This document shows positions 9,171 through 21,400 of a stretch of 64,000 nucleotides of DNA, in pieces (the first letter of the stretch is position 1; each line of letters starts with the position of its first letter). Origin of the DNA: Siphonodentalium dalli (Eukaryota > Mollusca > Scaphopoda > Gadilida > Siphonodentaliidae). Both the position numbers and the translations under genes were made by a program. The notes below the pieces were generated by a model. The model made no database searches, had not been told where the DNA came from, and worked only from the letters and a program-made list of their open reading frames with translations. Where the stretch lies: positions 166,028,394 to 166,092,393 of the forward strand of contig CP136069.1 of the NCBI GenBank assembly GCA_032622095.1, given 5' to 3'.

Positions 9171-9570
9171 TTAACCCTTTACCCAACAAAACGGACAAAA
9201 CCGGCCAAATAAAGCTTCAACAGCCTAAAATATCTTCTGTCTGTCTCAATAGAACCATACAAATATGGATATCATTGGAACCGGCTCCTTGACCACATTG
9301 TGATAGTTACAGTTATGCCCTGTGCCAATGCATTCTCTTATATATGCGAGTCGACCATAGGTCGCCTCGCATATATAAGAGAATGTATTGGCCTAAAAAA
9401 AATCTTTTTTTAACACTTTTTACCATTTTTTCTTACATTCTTTAACAATTTTATAATTTTTAATGTGTTAAGCCAATGCATTCTCTTATATATGCGAGGC
9501 GACCTATGGTCGACTCGCATATATAAGAGAATGCATTGGCACAGGGCCCTTCTGTTGGGTAAAGGGTTAA
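9171..9570 (+). mobile_element. TTAA-flanked MITE, family A, copy 2
   Basis: Same structure as copy 1 with TTAA at 9171-9174 and 9567-9570. The left arm, both hairpins and the right CTTCTGTTGGGTAAAGGG end are present. The two copies differ at only scattered bases, so the family was active fairly recently. Confidence 0.85.
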
Positions 9571-10570
9571 AGGATTACACCAGTGTAGCTTTTCTCAGTC
9601 ATTATCGATCCCCGATAATACACTGGGCCCATTGGCGAAAAGATTTTTGTGATAGGCCACCTGTAACTGAAGTTATGCCAATTCATGCGATTGAGTATGA
9701 TGGACTACAAGCGACACACAGTGTCAAACTTGAATTTAAAGGATGTCGAATAAAATTGGCTTTTATCTACTGATTGTTTATACAGAAACGGCTGGACCAT
9801 CGAAGCTGAAATTTTTTACATATGGGCAATTTGACCCAGGAAAACTTTTTAGATAGGTCCCGTTGACATCAGATGTCTTAAAAGGGCACTAATAATTCAA
9901 TTATATAATTAATTATATACCCAAATGGTTGCATTCTGGTTGGTGAAACTTGAAACATGGGGTTAAATTGACCCGTAGAGTATAATGAGATATATGCAAT
10001 TTACCTCAGATGACTTAAAGGCCAATAAAGAGCGTTCCTTTTGTAAAATAAATTGGTACATTGGTCACCTGACAAGGGGAATGTAATGGGATATGCGTAT
10101 CTTTTCATGTCCCATGGATACTGGCTGAGAAAAAAGCATTACTTACCTTTCACCTCATACCTTAAAGGGGAATAATAAATTATATGATAAATAAAGAGTG
10201 TTTATTATCAGTCTAGAAGATGTGGGGAAATTGATGGTAAAACCATTGTATGATAGGATGAGTATTAGTCAGAGGTTACATATATGTTGCGTTGTGTTTA
10301 TACATGTCGTAAATGGAATCAAGATAGAGGTGTTAGACTGTTATTTAAAAATCAGCCACCAAGTTTCCCACATATCTGCTGGAATGATAATAAATGCTCT
10401 TTATTGACCATAAAATCTATTAGTCACTGTTTAAGTCATCTGAGGTCAAAGGTTAGTAAGTAATGTTTATTCTCAGCCATTATTTATGCATGGAACATGA
10501 GAAGATTTGCCTATCCCATGCCATCTGTACCAATTGTCTCAGCTTATGGGGAGGGTTTATTTTTCTGCCT
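9571..10570. repeat. Gene-free stretch holding a diverged inverted-repeat element
   Basis: From about 10011 to 10510 two arms roughly complement each other: GATGACTTAAAGG...CATTACTTACCTTTCACCTC on the left and GGTCAAAGGTTAGTAAGTAATG...CTTAAACAG further right. This looks like an old MITE of about 500 nt. The rest shows nothing recognisable. Confidence 0.4.
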
Positions 10571-10970
10571 TTAACCCTTTACCCAACAGAACGGCCCTGT
10601 GCCAATGCATTCTCTTATATATGCGAGTCGACCATAGGTCGCCTCGCATATATAAGAGAATGCATTGGCTTAACACATTAAAAAATATAAAATTGTTAAA
10701 GAATGTAAGAAAAAATGGTAAAAAGTGTTAAAAAAAGATTTTTTTTAGGCCAATGCATTCTCTTATATATGTGAGGCGACCTATGGTCGACTCGCATATA
10801 TAAGAGAATGCATTGGCACAGGGCATAACTGTAACTATCACAATGTGGTCAAGGAGCTGGTTCCAATGATATCCACATTTGTATGGTTCTATTGAGACAG
10901 ACCGAAGATATTTTAGGCTGTTGAAGCTTTATTTGGCCGGTTTTGGCCGGTTTGTTGGGTAAAGGGTTAA
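10571..10970 (-). mobile_element. TTAA-flanked MITE, family A, copy 3
   Basis: Reverse-oriented copy with TTAA at 10571-10574 and 10967-10970. The long AATAAAGC arm now lies on the right and ends in GTTTGTTGGGTAAAGGG. Both CATTCTCTTATATATGCGAG hairpins are kept; one base in the second differs (ATATGTGAGG). Confidence 0.85.
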
Positions 10971-11398
10971 GAAAAAAAATATGCCAACTGCGACAAGTGG
11001 CATCTAAAATGTAGCTAATTGGTATTAGTTTCCCATGGTATAAAATAATTGGGCATAACTGTCTTACTTTAGGTTTTAAAAGAAATGAAAGACAATGCTT
11101 TGCTTGAATTGTCATATTCTTCTCACCCTAAAAATTATTTGACATCATGACTGTCTTTCCAAGATTCAAGAGTTACATGTAATAACTTACTGTGGTCACC
11201 GCCCAATTCTCAGGTATCAAAATGGGACGAATATCTCTCCACGAAAAGTGTGAATATACTCTGTCACATATAAATATACTCTTATCACGGATATGAATTC
11301 CAAAAGGTAAGTATTTACGCTAACCAAAAATGTAGGTCTCATATATTCCCACCCGAGGCGAGACCTATGTCCATATCTGCCTCAACTAATACCATTCA

Positions 11399-11605
11399 TT
11401 TTATCAAAATTTCAAAAGTCTCCCATAGGGAGCCTCACATATATATAAGAGAATGCACTGGCTTACAAAATCAAGGTAAATATTGTTAGGCCAATGTATT
11501 CTATTATATATGCAAGGCTCCCTATCAGAGACTCGCATATAAAAGAGATTTCCTTGGCACAGGGTTTTCACAAATTTCAGGAAGCACCAGTCATGGAAGT
11601 GTTAA
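11399..11605. mobile_element. Degenerate TTAA MITE, family C
   Basis: The right end reads GGAAGCACCAGTCATGGAAG followed by GTTAA (TTAA 11602-11605). Two eroded hairpins contain variants of CATTCTCTTATATATGCGAG. The left end is not clear. Confidence 0.5.
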
Positions 11606-11675
11606 TACCAAAACAAAACTTTATGATTCACAGTCTCTGACACTCTCTATCATCATACTGATATGCAGTGATAAT

Positions 11676-12029
11676 TTAACCCTTTCAGTGCCAAGTCCGA
11701 TTTTTGTATCAACCCATATATCCTTGATCATTTTTCAAATTTATTGATTATAATAATGTGATACATTATTCATCTGGCGCCTCTACGCTTCCATACGTCA
11801 CAAACCATGGTTAGCAGCAGTGTGTTAGGGCTAAAGTTTCTAAAATGTTCTCTCATGGCCTCTTCAATGTATCACATTATTATAATCAATAACCTGTCTA
11901 TACATTGATGGAAAGAGCTCTAAGAGCTCTTTCCATCAATGTATCACATTATTATAATCAATAAATTTGAAAAATGATCAAGGATATATGGGTTGATACA
12001 AAAATCGGACTTGGCACTGAAAGGGGTAA
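11676..12029. mobile_element. TTAA MITE, family B, variant with a different hairpin
   Basis: The left end is TTAACCCTTTCAGTGCCA (TTAA 11676-11679). The right end reads TTGGCACTGAAAGGGGTAA, with the TTAA mutated to GTAA. The interior hairpin uses ATGTATCACATTATTATAAT and its complement, in place of the CATTCTCTTATATATGCGAG cassette found in copy 6865-7272. It lies 63 nt upstream of a coding exon. Confidence 0.7.
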
Positions 12030-12091
12030 GAAGCTCATTAGATATGCAAAATACCCTTCAAAAATATGTGATTGTTTTGCTTATTTTTCAG

Positions 12092-12181
12092 TTTAAAGCA
12101 TGTGTTGGCTTTGAATTTCACACTTGTTATCATTTGTGTGCTGTTTGCAAGATTTCTACCTCACATTGGAGAAATTATTGG
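12092..12181 (+). CDS. SLC38A9: SLC38A9-like transporter, penultimate exon
   Basis: The acceptor TTATTTTTCAG ends at 12091 and the donor GTGAGT starts at 12182. The 90-nt exon reads, in the frame that joins the next exon, LKHVLALNFTLVIICVLFAR then FLPHIGEIIG. It is one membrane helix followed by the short P-x-IG-x-II motif that precedes the penultimate helix in SLC38A9. SLC38A9 is the lysosomal arginine sensor and amino acid transporter that signals to Rag GTPases and mTORC1. The pattern HVL-LN, then P-IG-II, then GA-LA matches that family by memory. Another SLC38 or related AAAP transporter is possible. Upstream exons, including the arginine-sensing N-terminus, were not found in the window. 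Confidence 0.65.
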
Positions 12182-13387
12182 GTGAGTGACACTAAATACT
12201 AGTTGGTGGGTACATGTGTAGTTATCCCTTAGCAAATGATCAGATAATAAGTTTAACCCTGTCTATGCTATATGCATATTGATGAGTAGTTATCGCTTAT
12301 GAAATGTTCAGATAATAAGTTTAACCCCTTCTATACTAAAGCATCATTGATGAGTAGTTATCCCTTAGCAAATGATCAGATAATAGGTTTAACCCTGTCT
12401 ATAATAGGTTTAACCCTGTCTATACTATATACATAATGATGAGTAGTTACCCCATAGGAAATGTTCAGATAATAAGTTTAACCCCTTCTATACTAAATCA
12501 TCATTGATCAGTAGTTATCCCCTCAAGAATATACTAATAGTATAGCATAATGATGATGTGAATTTGATATATTAGATACAAAACACGCTTTGTATGAGAG
12601 AAAATGCAGGTCCAGTGTTGTTCAGTTTCTCACAAAAATCACAGTGAATTGTTTATAAGCAGTCACGATATGAACGTCATTTCCTTATTTAGATTCACGT
12701 ACATTGTATGTAAAACCCCAATTTAGTGCATCTACAACTTACAACTCACAATACTATCACAGTAAATTTCTTATTTAGTATGTATCACCATATACATGTT
12801 AGGAAAAAATACTAACTGGGTTGAAATATATTCATCTCTTTGCAAGAACAATTATATTATGTACACATTGTGTGTCTGATAATTTCCCAATCATGAAGTA
12901 ACGTGGATAACTGTATTTTGAACTGACGGCAAGTAGAATGGGTTGATTAAAATAAAATTTGGTGTGAATTGAATACGATTGTTGATGGTACCAATAATTT
13001 GATATTGGCCTTTAACAGAGCAACAGAACATTTTGGTTGGACGATCGGGTAGTTCAGAGTGTTTGTCTATAAACAAATGGTTCTGTAACATTTTTGATGT
13101 TTGTTTACATAACAAAGCATACAAACATGACAATAATGTGCAATGTATGTGATATTTATGATTGATATAAGAACTATATAATATTCTTTGTGTTTATGAC
13201 TATTTTAACAGCCCTAACCCTGTCTATACTATTTACATATTAATGAGAAGTTACCCCATAGGAAATGTTCAGATAATAAGTTTAATTTATCCCATTTATA
13301 CTAAAGCATCATTGATGAGTAGTTATAAATTTTAGTTCAATTTGACAATTTGGTATCCAGATCAAATGCAAGAACAAGACTTCAAAT

Positions 13388-13792
13388 AGTGTGTCTGTCA
13401 TTTGCAGAATGAGTAGTGTGTCTGTCATTTGCAGAATGAGTAGTGTGTCTGTCATTTGCAGAATGAGTAGTGTGTCTGTCATTTGCAGAATGAGTAGTGT
13501 GTCTGTCATTTGCAGAATGAGTAGTGTGTCTGTCATTTGCAGAATGAGTAGTGTGTCTGTCATTTGCAGAATGAGTAGTGTGTCTGTCATTTGCAGAATG
13601 AGTAGTGTGTCTGTCATTTGCAGAATGAGTAGTGTGTCTGTCATTTGCAGAATGAGTAGTGTGTCTGTCATTTGCAGAATGAGTAGTGTGTCTGTCATTT
13701 GCAGAATGAGTAGTGTGTCTGTCATTTGCAGAATGAGTAGTGTGTCTGTCATTTGCAGAATGAGTAGTGTGTCTGTCATTTGCAGAATGAGG
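13388..13792. repeat. 27-nt minisatellite, 15 units, made from a MITE terminus
   Basis: Fifteen essentially identical 27-nt units contain TGTCTGTCATTTGCAGAATG, which is the terminal sequence of the family D element. Because 27 is divisible by three, frames stay open on both strands (nonapeptides MSSVSVICR and MTDTLLILQ). These are simple consequences of the repeat. The last unit runs on into a family D hairpin element (to about 14318). Confidence 0.95.
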
Positions 13793-14318
13793 CCACAGGA
13801 GGTGAATTTAGTTGGCTAGCCAGGGCTCAAAATACATTTAATTTTACGAGAATCAAATGCTGAATCATGTTAGTCATAAAGCACTGAAAATTGTAAAGTT
13901 TTGTGAGAATCATTACGGGAATTGATTCGGTGATTCTCGTCGAATCTTGAAGCCTGCTAGCATCACTAAATTCACCCTCTGGGAACCTCATTCTGCTTAG
14001 GCCTCATCTTCTGGGAAGTATCTATAGTATCAAGTTTAACATTGTTTTTAGTTACTTTTTCCCTTCTGGGAAGTCTATATCCCCTAATTTGCAGAATATA
14101 AAATGCATAATCGAGGTGACTAATAGGTGAACATCACCAACTTCAACTGGGGAACTTCAATCTGATCTTAGGTCTCCCATAGCAGTTGAGGCCTCAGCGG
14201 AATAGAATGAGGTCACCAGAGGGTGAATTTGGTCATGCTAGCCCACTTTGTGGGATAGCATTACTAAATTCACCCTCCAGGGACCTTATTCTACAAATGA
14301 CGGACACACTTTTTGCTG
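13793..14318. mobile_element. Family D paired-hairpin element, composite
   Basis: Continues from the array. Family D blocks (GGTGAATTTAG, ACCTCATTCTGCTTAGGCC, AAAATGCATAATCGAGGTGA) alternate with a second hairpin at about 14206-14300, ending in AAATGACGGACACACTTTTTGC. An unrelated insert interrupts it at about 13820-13960. Confidence 0.6.
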
Positions 14319-14447
14319 ACTTGAATGAAGTGCAAAATCTTATGTCATCAAAATGGGTGAGACATGCAGGAATTTAACAGTATGCAAATTTAAAATATAT
14401 TTAGATGTCATCTTGTCACCAAGATAAATGTTGTGCTTTCTTTTCAG

Positions 14448-14622
14448 GTTCGTTGGAGCGATATCAAGTTTAGCATATGCGATAACATTACCATGTCTGG
14501 TGCATTTAGCGAGGACCTATTATGATGGAACCATGACAAGCCGTTCTGTCTTCATCCATGCTGCTATAATTATGGTCGGAATCGCTAATGTCATTGGCCA
14601 GTTTGTTGGACTCGGAACATGA
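14448..14622 (+). CDS. SLC38A9: SLC38A9-like transporter, last exon
   Basis: The acceptor TTTCTTTTCAG ends at 14447 and the frame closes with TGA at 14620-14622. The exon begins with one base that completes the glycine split after 12181, then gives 57 residues starting FVGAISSLAYAIT. Two membrane helices are visible: FVGAISSLAYAITLPCLVHL and HAAIIMVGIANVIGQFVGL. They are separated by a short polar loop (ARTYYDGTMTSRS). They correspond to the last two of the eleven helices in SLC38A9, and the ending V-G-I-A-N-V-x-x-Q-F resembles the C-terminus of that family. Nothing shows truncation. The assignment rests on these 87 residues only. Confidence 0.65.
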
Positions 14623-15404
14623 TTCCCTGTCCTGTTGATTATATTACATGTACTCTATATACCAATCAGTAAGCCTGGATGGCCTGTGAATTTTTTGACA
14701 CAAAAACTGGGGACTGGGCTTGCCTTCGAGGACTCCCACATGCAAAATCTCAGTTTGCATTCATAGCGCTAATCTAATTTCGTGTTTTATAAGAATCATG
14801 ATGTATATTATTTTATTTAATGAAAATAGTTTGTTTTCTGTTTTATTATGTTAGATATGTATTTAAAATAAGACACAAAGATCATCTTATATAAGTGTTT
14901 CAAGTTTGTGAAGTACAATGGGGCAGGTAGTATTAATGAGTTGTGTGCAATGGGAATTAGCTGGAGTAGCGCTATGTTTGTGCATGAATTTTTGTCATCT
15001 TCATTCAAAGTTAACCCGACATCAATGTATACTTGCCTTCTAAGTTATAAAAATGGGTGTCGGCTTATCTTTTTTGGGAGCAAAAACATAGACTGGCTTA
15101 TCCTCAAGGATGGGCTTACTGATGGGTGTATACAGTATTTCTGTTTGGCAAAAAGTTCTTGCGACAGTCTTCCGTGCCAAAATTTTATTTAATAGGCTAT
15201 GCAAAGTTAATCTCCTGTTTCTCAGGCCCAAGCATGGTCACGAAATCCCACGAGTGCAACCTGTGGGAGAAAGGTTTTAACCAGTAAAATTTAATTGCAG
15301 TACATTTTTATACAACATGTGTGTAATTGGGATCAAACAGACCCATTTCCCAGTTCAGATTTCCAATTCATTATTATAATTGCTAACTATGGTTAAAAAA
15401 CAAA
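14623..15404. other. Probable 3' UTR and intergenic DNA
   Basis: AT-rich sequence after the transporter stop. No consensus polyadenylation signal could be fixed with confidence. No repeat family or exon recognised. Confidence 0.35.
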
Positions 15405-15536
15405 TTAACCCTTCCATGACTGGAGCTTCATGAAATTTTTTCTGTGCCAATGCATTCTCTTATAGGGAGACTCGCATATATAAGAGAATGCACTGACACA
15501 GGATCTTCAATGCTGCACCAGCGCATGAAGGTTTAA
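15405..15536. mobile_element. TTAA MITE, family C, internally deleted
   Basis: TTAA ends at 15405-15408 and 15533-15536. The left terminus is CCCTTCCATGACTGGAGCTTC, and the right arm contains GCTGCACCAGCGCATGAAGG. Only one shortened CATTCTCTTATA hairpin remains. Confidence 0.7.
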
Positions 15537-15684
15537 ATATAAATATGCGTGCATGCTTTTTTTGGCCAGAGAAACAAGAAATTGACATTGCATGTCCTTG
15601 TCACTCTTTCGTGACGGTGATAAGTTATTTTCATATTTGCGTGAAATTATTTTAAAGATATATTTGGGGTTCCAGTCTTGAAAT

Positions 15685-16096
15685 ATTGTGTCTGTCATTT
15701 GCAGAATGAGGTCCCAAGAGGGTGAATTTAGTGACGCTATCCCACATGGCCAGCTAGCATCACCAAATTCATCCTCTGGGGACATCATTCTGCTGAGGCC
15801 TCTACTGCTATGGGAGACCTAGGATCAGATTGAAGTTCCTCAGTTGAAGTTGGTGATGTTCACCCATTAGTCACCTCAATTATGCTTTTATCTTCTGCAA
15901 ATTAGGTGATGTAGAAACTTCCCAGAAGGGAAAAAGTAACTAAAAACAATGTTAATTTGAGACAATAGAAAATGAGGCCTTAGCAGAATGAGGTCCCTGA
16001 GGGTGAATTTAGTGATGCTATCCCACAGTACGGGATAGCATCACTAAATTCATCCTCTGGGACCTCATTCTGCAAATTACAGACACTATTTGCAGG
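15685..16096. mobile_element. Family D paired-hairpin element
   Basis: It starts with TGTGTCTGTCATTTGCAGAA and ends with the complement TTCTGCAAATTACAGACACT. Two hairpins (about 15702-15795 and 15986-16072) flank the conserved spacer. Here the spacer carries GAAACTTCCCAGAAGGG and ACTAAAAACAATGTTAATTT. Confidence 0.75.
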
Positions 16097-16442
16097 ATAG
16101 TTCCAGCCACTGGGTAACAACTACAATTTGTTTATAAAAATCAATTTATGATTACAAATGGGCATTGTTTTAATTATCTCAAGGACCACCCTAGCTATCT
16201 TTGTCACTGTTTTGAGCAAAACCTAGTTATAGTTCACTGTATACTGCAAAGATCTCTGAATATTTTGGGAGGTTTCCGTCACCTGCATAATTATAAATGT
16301 CCCCCTAATCATTGAAACAAATATAAAGTTAATTTTTTATTTTTTTTGACAATTTTGACCAATAGTCCTCAAATACAATTTAAAAAAAAAATCCAGACAA
16401 TATAGAAAATTACGGGAACCTTAAATACATCTTTAATCTAAA

Positions 16443-17023
16443 TAATTCTTGATCATACCTAGACCAAGTCTTCTTGGTCCAGAACAGCTTGGGATATCAG
16501 TTGGGATGATGCTGTTTTGGACCAGGTCTTGCTATTCTATAACTGACATTCACTCAAAAGACGTACTGTATGTACACGTTGAGCCCGGGCATTCACGATA
16601 ACCCCTGAATGTGATTAATGATCTGACATGTCCATGATTAATCTGTCTTTAAATTAGTATATCATTTACAATGATAGTTAAAGGTATGGTGATGATATGA
16701 TCGTTTTATGTATTGTTCACATGCATTTTCTGATAGTGAGACAATTCGAAATTCTCTGGAAAACAAAGCTTTGTTTCCTTATAAATCTTTTTGCGTTGAC
16801 ATTTAATGGACATCTGATATGGATATTTGATATCATCAGCTTCCACTTGACCTAATCCGAACACATACAAGTATTAAAGATAACTGCCGCCCACGATTCT
16901 GGGACCTGGATGTAAAGTCCATTGTAGAAGAGTAACATGACGGGACTCGGTCCAAAACAGCATCAAACCAAGCGTTTGTGGACCGAGAAGACTTGGTTTA
17001 GATCATATCTTGATTAGTTCACA
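16443..17023. mobile_element. Inverted-repeat element with ACCAAGTCTTCTTGGTCC-type ends
   Basis: The left end TCTTGATCATACCTAGACCA...AGTCTTCTTGGTCC is complemented on the right by GGACCGAGAAGACTTGG...GATCATATCTTGA. A second matching block (GATGCTGTTTTGGACC and GGTCCAAAACAGCATC) lies just inside. It looks like a non-autonomous DNA transposon of about 580 nt. Class and TSD are unclear. Confidence 0.6.
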
Positions 17024-17379
17024 TAATGTTCACTGCAGATAAGATTGAAGGATTATGGATACTTGATGTTGGAAACATGTTAACAATATTGGGAAATAAA
17101 TACATCAATATAGCTATAGTGGAAAAGTTTTGGGGGATACATATTTATAATAGTTGGCTTGTCCACTGAACAAAGATTCACCTCAGTAGTCTTGTTTTGA
17201 GATTTTCACCTTCACTGGAAACATATCCCTAATATCAAGTATCCATTGTCCTCAATAGCATGTCTTGTTGATAAAATGTGATACAAGGTCAGATTTTTTT
17301 TTATGTGTGTATTCTAATACTCTTACAACTAGTCTATTATGTGGATACTGTTGAAATTAATTAAATTGACAAAGTCAAG

Positions 17380-17530
17380 TATGAGCTATTGCCATGGGTT
17401 GGCATCCGTCTTTGTGTACGTCCGTCAACAATTTCCTGTGGCACAAGCTGCAGGCACATCCATCATCACCAAACTTCATGGTGACATCTAGATGGGAGCC
17501 ATTTATTTTTTAATTGTCAGTGAATCAGGA
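17380..17530. repeat. Family G repeat fragment
   Basis: Contains GAGCTATTGCCATGGGTTGG, ATCATCACCAAACTTCATGG and CTAGATGGGAGCCAT, as in the copy near 31.8 kb. It abuts the next TTAA element after about 80 nt. Confidence 0.55.
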
Positions 17531-17612
17531 CAGTACATGTATTCCAAAACACAAGATGAGCGCCAAATTATATTTTTCCAAATTGTTTGTTATATTTTGA
17601 AGAATAATGTCC

Positions 17613-18004
17613 TTAACCCTTTACCCAACAGAACGGCCCTGTGCCAATGCATTCTCTTATATATGCGAGTCGACCATAGGTCGCCTCGCATATATAAGAG
17701 AATGCATTGGCTTAACACATTAAAAATTATAAAATTGTTAAAGAATGTAAGAAAAAATGGTAAAAAGTGTTAAAAAAAAGGTTTTTTTTTAGGCCAATGC
17801 ATTCTCTTATATATGCGAGGCGACCTATGGTCGACTCGCATATATAAGAGAATGCATTGGCACAGGGCATAACTATAACCATCACAATGTGGTCAATGAG
17901 CCGGTTCCAATGATATCCATATTTGTATGGTTTTATTGAGACAGACCCAAGATATTTTAGGCTGTTGAAGCTTTATTTGGCCGGTTTGTTGGGTAAAGGG
18001 TTAA
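17613..18004 (-). mobile_element. TTAA-flanked MITE, family A, copy 4
   Basis: Reverse-oriented, with TTAA at 17613-17616 and 18001-18004. Both hairpins are intact (about 17643-17710 and 17793-17862). The right arm lacks one of the duplicated GGCCGGTTTT blocks seen in copy 3. Confidence 0.85.
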
Positions 18005-18212
18005 TTGATCTATCATTCACAAAAAGGTGACAGTGTATTTAATAAAAAATTCAGATGAAAATGGAAAAATTACAACTAGGCAAATGGACACTGGCGAGCA
18101 TATATGCCTTGCTTGATTTAAGATATTATAGAATCAGTGATATACTCCCTCTTGATTCAAGATGAAGCTGGTACTTTTGAACCCCATCTAATTTGAAGCT
18201 AGTCGAACTATG

Positions 18213-18400
18213 CAAGCCTGAATTAGTGTGTCAAACATTTGCAGGTGAATTTAGTGATGCTACCCCCGCACAGTGGGCTAGCATCACCAAAATCACCCTC
18301 TGGGGGTCTCATTCCCCTAAGACAATATGCATAATCGAGGTCACAAATGGGTGAACAGCACCAACTTCAACTGGAATCCAAATTCCCGCACTAAAAACTT
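18213..18400. mobile_element. Family D element, truncated
   Basis: Left terminus AATTAGTGTGTCAAACATTT, one hairpin (GGTGAATTTAGTGATGCTA with its complement), and the start of the ATGCATAATCGAGGT spacer. The second hairpin is missing. Confidence 0.6.
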
Positions 18401-18635
18401 AATGACAGAATGAAGAATTTCAGCGGTAGTTTTGTTGATGATTTTCGCAAGCTACTCGGCAAAATTGCAAATTTTAACTCTTGTGTTTGACTTGTTCATG
18501 TGCATTTAGACTATCGTGTTGATCAAATAATCAGAGAACCAAATCACACCATTTTGCAATATAGTTCTTTGGTTCTAATGGGACTTTTCAAACTTAAGGT
18601 ACGGAATTACACAAATTGTTTGATAATTTGTGTGC

Positions 18636-19025
18636 TTAACCCTTTACCCAACAAACCGGCCAAATAAAGCTTCAACAGCCTAAAATATCTTCGGTCTGTC
18701 TCAATAGAACCATACAAATATGGATATCATTGGAACCGGCTCCTTGACCACACTGTGATAGTTACAGTTATGCCCTGTGCCAATGCATTCTCTTATATAT
18801 GCGAGTCGACCATAGGTCGCCTCGCATATATAAGAGAATGCATTGGCCTAAAAAAAATCTTTTTTTAACACTTTTTACCATTTTTTCTTACATTCTTTAA
18901 CAATTTTATAATTTTTAATGTGTTAAGCCAATGCATTCTCTTATATATGCGAGGCGACCTATGGTCGACTCGCATATATAAGAGAATGCATTGGCACAGG
19001 GCCCTTCTGTTGGGTAAAGGGTTAA
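18636..19025 (+). mobile_element. TTAA-flanked MITE, family A, copy 5
   Basis: TTAA at 18636-18639 and 19022-19025. Full structure with left arm, two hairpins and A/T spacer. It lies only about 630 nt from copy 4, in opposite orientation. Confidence 0.85.
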
Positions 19026-21400
19026 TAAGGGTAACCTGTTGCTCTGTTCGCTTAGTAAGTCCACCATATGTGGGTAAAATGTCGCCAGTAGCAGCAGTCT
19101 TACCGAGTCATCAAGGGAGGTAAACCCTGCATGGAACCTACTTCAGTACTATCACCTTCAGTTGAGATCCATATCAAGCAATCAAAAATAGTGTATCCCA
19201 ACATTTTTAGTGAGGATATACACCCCTGGTTAAATGGTCCTGCTAATTTGCTATGGTATTGGTAGGAAAAAACGTTGCTGTTTAGAAAGAATACCATTAT
19301 TTTTTTTTTAAGTTGTCATTTTCGCAGTGTTTGGCTAATATGAACGAATCAAGGAAAAGCTGTTATATGTAAAGATCATATATAATGTCAAATATTTTAA
19401 TCATGGCTGTGTCGGTTATAAACAGACCACAATCATGATTAGCTATTCCAACCAACAACACACCTCGAAAATGACGACTTTAAAAAAAATAACGGTACTT
19501 TTTGACAAGAGTATATCCATACATTTTGAAAGAGGGAGTTTGTGATAATAGCTTCTAACTGATATCATTGATAGGATAAAATGTTAACTTTTTTTCCACC
19601 ACAGTGGTCATAATGTCAATGACTTGGCGACCGACACCATTTATACACAAGCACTTTCAATTGAAAGTGCATATTGTTATATTGTTAAGCATTCCTATAT
19701 GTATAAAATGTGATACCATGAATATTTTTTCTAAATTATATATTTCTCAAAAATAATTGACTGATTGATTATTTCAATTCCCAAAATATTCACTGTGGGG
19801 GATCTGTTCCTCGAAAACTCATTCCGCCCGAGCAAAATTCCCATTCTGAGTGGTAGAAGATCCGATTCCATGAAAGATTTGCTCGATTTTCCATGACCAT
19901 GTTTACTAATTGATGTATATTGAGCGAGCAACTTGTGTGATGACCTATTAAAAAGATGGGACTTGTTTCCAAGGTATTTTACTCTTCGCATACTTATTCT
20001 TTAGTCCCACATATAACACCAATATGATCCAAATTACAAGGTTTGAGAATTTTGCTCTCACAAAGAACAAAACTATTGTGTACATATGTGAATTTTAAAG
20101 CGAAAGATGTTTTGAAGAACAAATTGCTTATGTTTATCTGCAAGCATCCCATCATTACTCTAGTTGATAAAAAATACGCGATTTTAGCCTGACATAATGC
20201 CTAACACTACCATACGTTCTGTTAACCGTAATCCAGTTAATTGCTTGATTTTGCTGGCTCCACGGCAGTTCTATATGATGGTAATTTGTCTTATAGTGAT
20301 TGACTAAGTACTACAAATTAGTATTTTAAGTTTGTGGACAGAGTACATGGACTTGTTGTTGTTTCCTGCTTTGTACACGAAAACAACACGTCATCAAACT
20401 AACAATTTTCTGTCATATAAACATGTTCACTTGTCTAAAAGGTAACGGTACAGGGATATTTCCCATGGCAAACAGATTGTCTATTTGTAAAGACTTCATG
20501 TCAATACACGCGTTTCTCTGAATTCATACAGGTGCCAAGTTGTGAGCCATGTCAACTTCACTCAAACATATTAACCCTGCTCGCATGGGTGACCTGCTTT
20601 GTTTTTCAAGCATATACCGAAATCATCCAAGATAATCATGATTTAAATGGTATCAGATTTATCCCCAGATGTAGTTACGATTCTACTGAAATGGGCCAAA
20701 GATTGGTATAAAGGAAAACATCAGAATGAGGCTCTTGGGTTGGGACAAAAATGATCCATCATGACCTGGGATGTGGGCATGGCAAAATTTCACCCGAAGG
20801 GCCAAATATTTGGTCAGGACACTCGGCAAGCCTCATGACACTTAGAGGCATGACCACTCCAAAGCTCTGGACCTGCAAATCAGGTTTGTCAAAACAACAT
20901 AGTAAACAATTGCAATTCGACTTTATTGTTCTTATTGATAACAGTATTAACAAGACAGTCAAAGACTGGGGTCGCTCACCAGACTGCTAATCACTTTAAA
21001 AGAATTAGATCTAAACAGGATATGTGGCTAGATCAGTGAATATCTACCTTTAAATTACCAACTGTACACTACAGATCACCCCCTCCTCCTCCAGCTCAAC
21101 ATGTCCCCTCCCGACCGGGCTCCAGACTCCCAAGTCTCAGGTTGGAATTTCACAACCGACATCTAAAACTTTCTCAATTATTGGAAATTTCCAATCTCAC
21201 AAGCGCCTTTTTATAAAGCCATTTAGACATGTTTAAAGCCCAATTATCCATGGACCCAAAAACACTATATGTATGTCAGATTAATCAGTCGGGTAGTTCC
21301 AAGGTAGATGTTTTAATGAATTTTGTATTTTAATGAGTTTATTAGACACAAAAGTCTTAAGTGCTCATAGCCCCGTCATTTCTTAACAAGTTAACCTCAT
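19026..21400. other. Intergenic DNA without recognised gene
   Basis: No exon with a recognisable family was found. Short ORFs (up to 86 codons) show no motif. A small palindrome, CACTTTCAATTGAAAGTG, lies near 19650-19668. Confidence 0.4.

Larger units (their letters stand above)
12182..14447 (+). repeat. Last intron of the SLC38A9-like gene: period-60-75 tandem repeat and family D material
   Basis: From about 12200 to 12540 there are around five diverged units containing GAGTAGTTATCCC, GATCAGATAATAAGTTTAAC and CTGTCTATACTAT. Partial units recur at 13200-13330, 29530-29628 (inverted) and 43960-44228. Positions 12541-13200 show nothing recognisable. From 13388 the 27-nt array and then family D hairpins fill the rest. 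Confidence 0.6.

Noticed and set aside
9465-9773. Recurring ORFs with CQCILLYMR-HRSPRIYKRMHW peptides (also at 10507, 17492, 18920, 28747, 39345, 51923, 51978)
   Set aside because: They translate the CATTCTCTTATATATGCGAG hairpins of the TTAA MITEs and are not genes.
13388-13792. CRISPR-like array
   Set aside because: Units are directly adjacent without spacers, the repeat is a transposon end, and the DNA is clearly eukaryotic.
13309-13819. ORFs of 142 and 156 codons made of nonapeptide repeats
   Set aside because: Pure consequence of a 27-nt tandem repeat without stops. No start context, splice context or conservation evidence.
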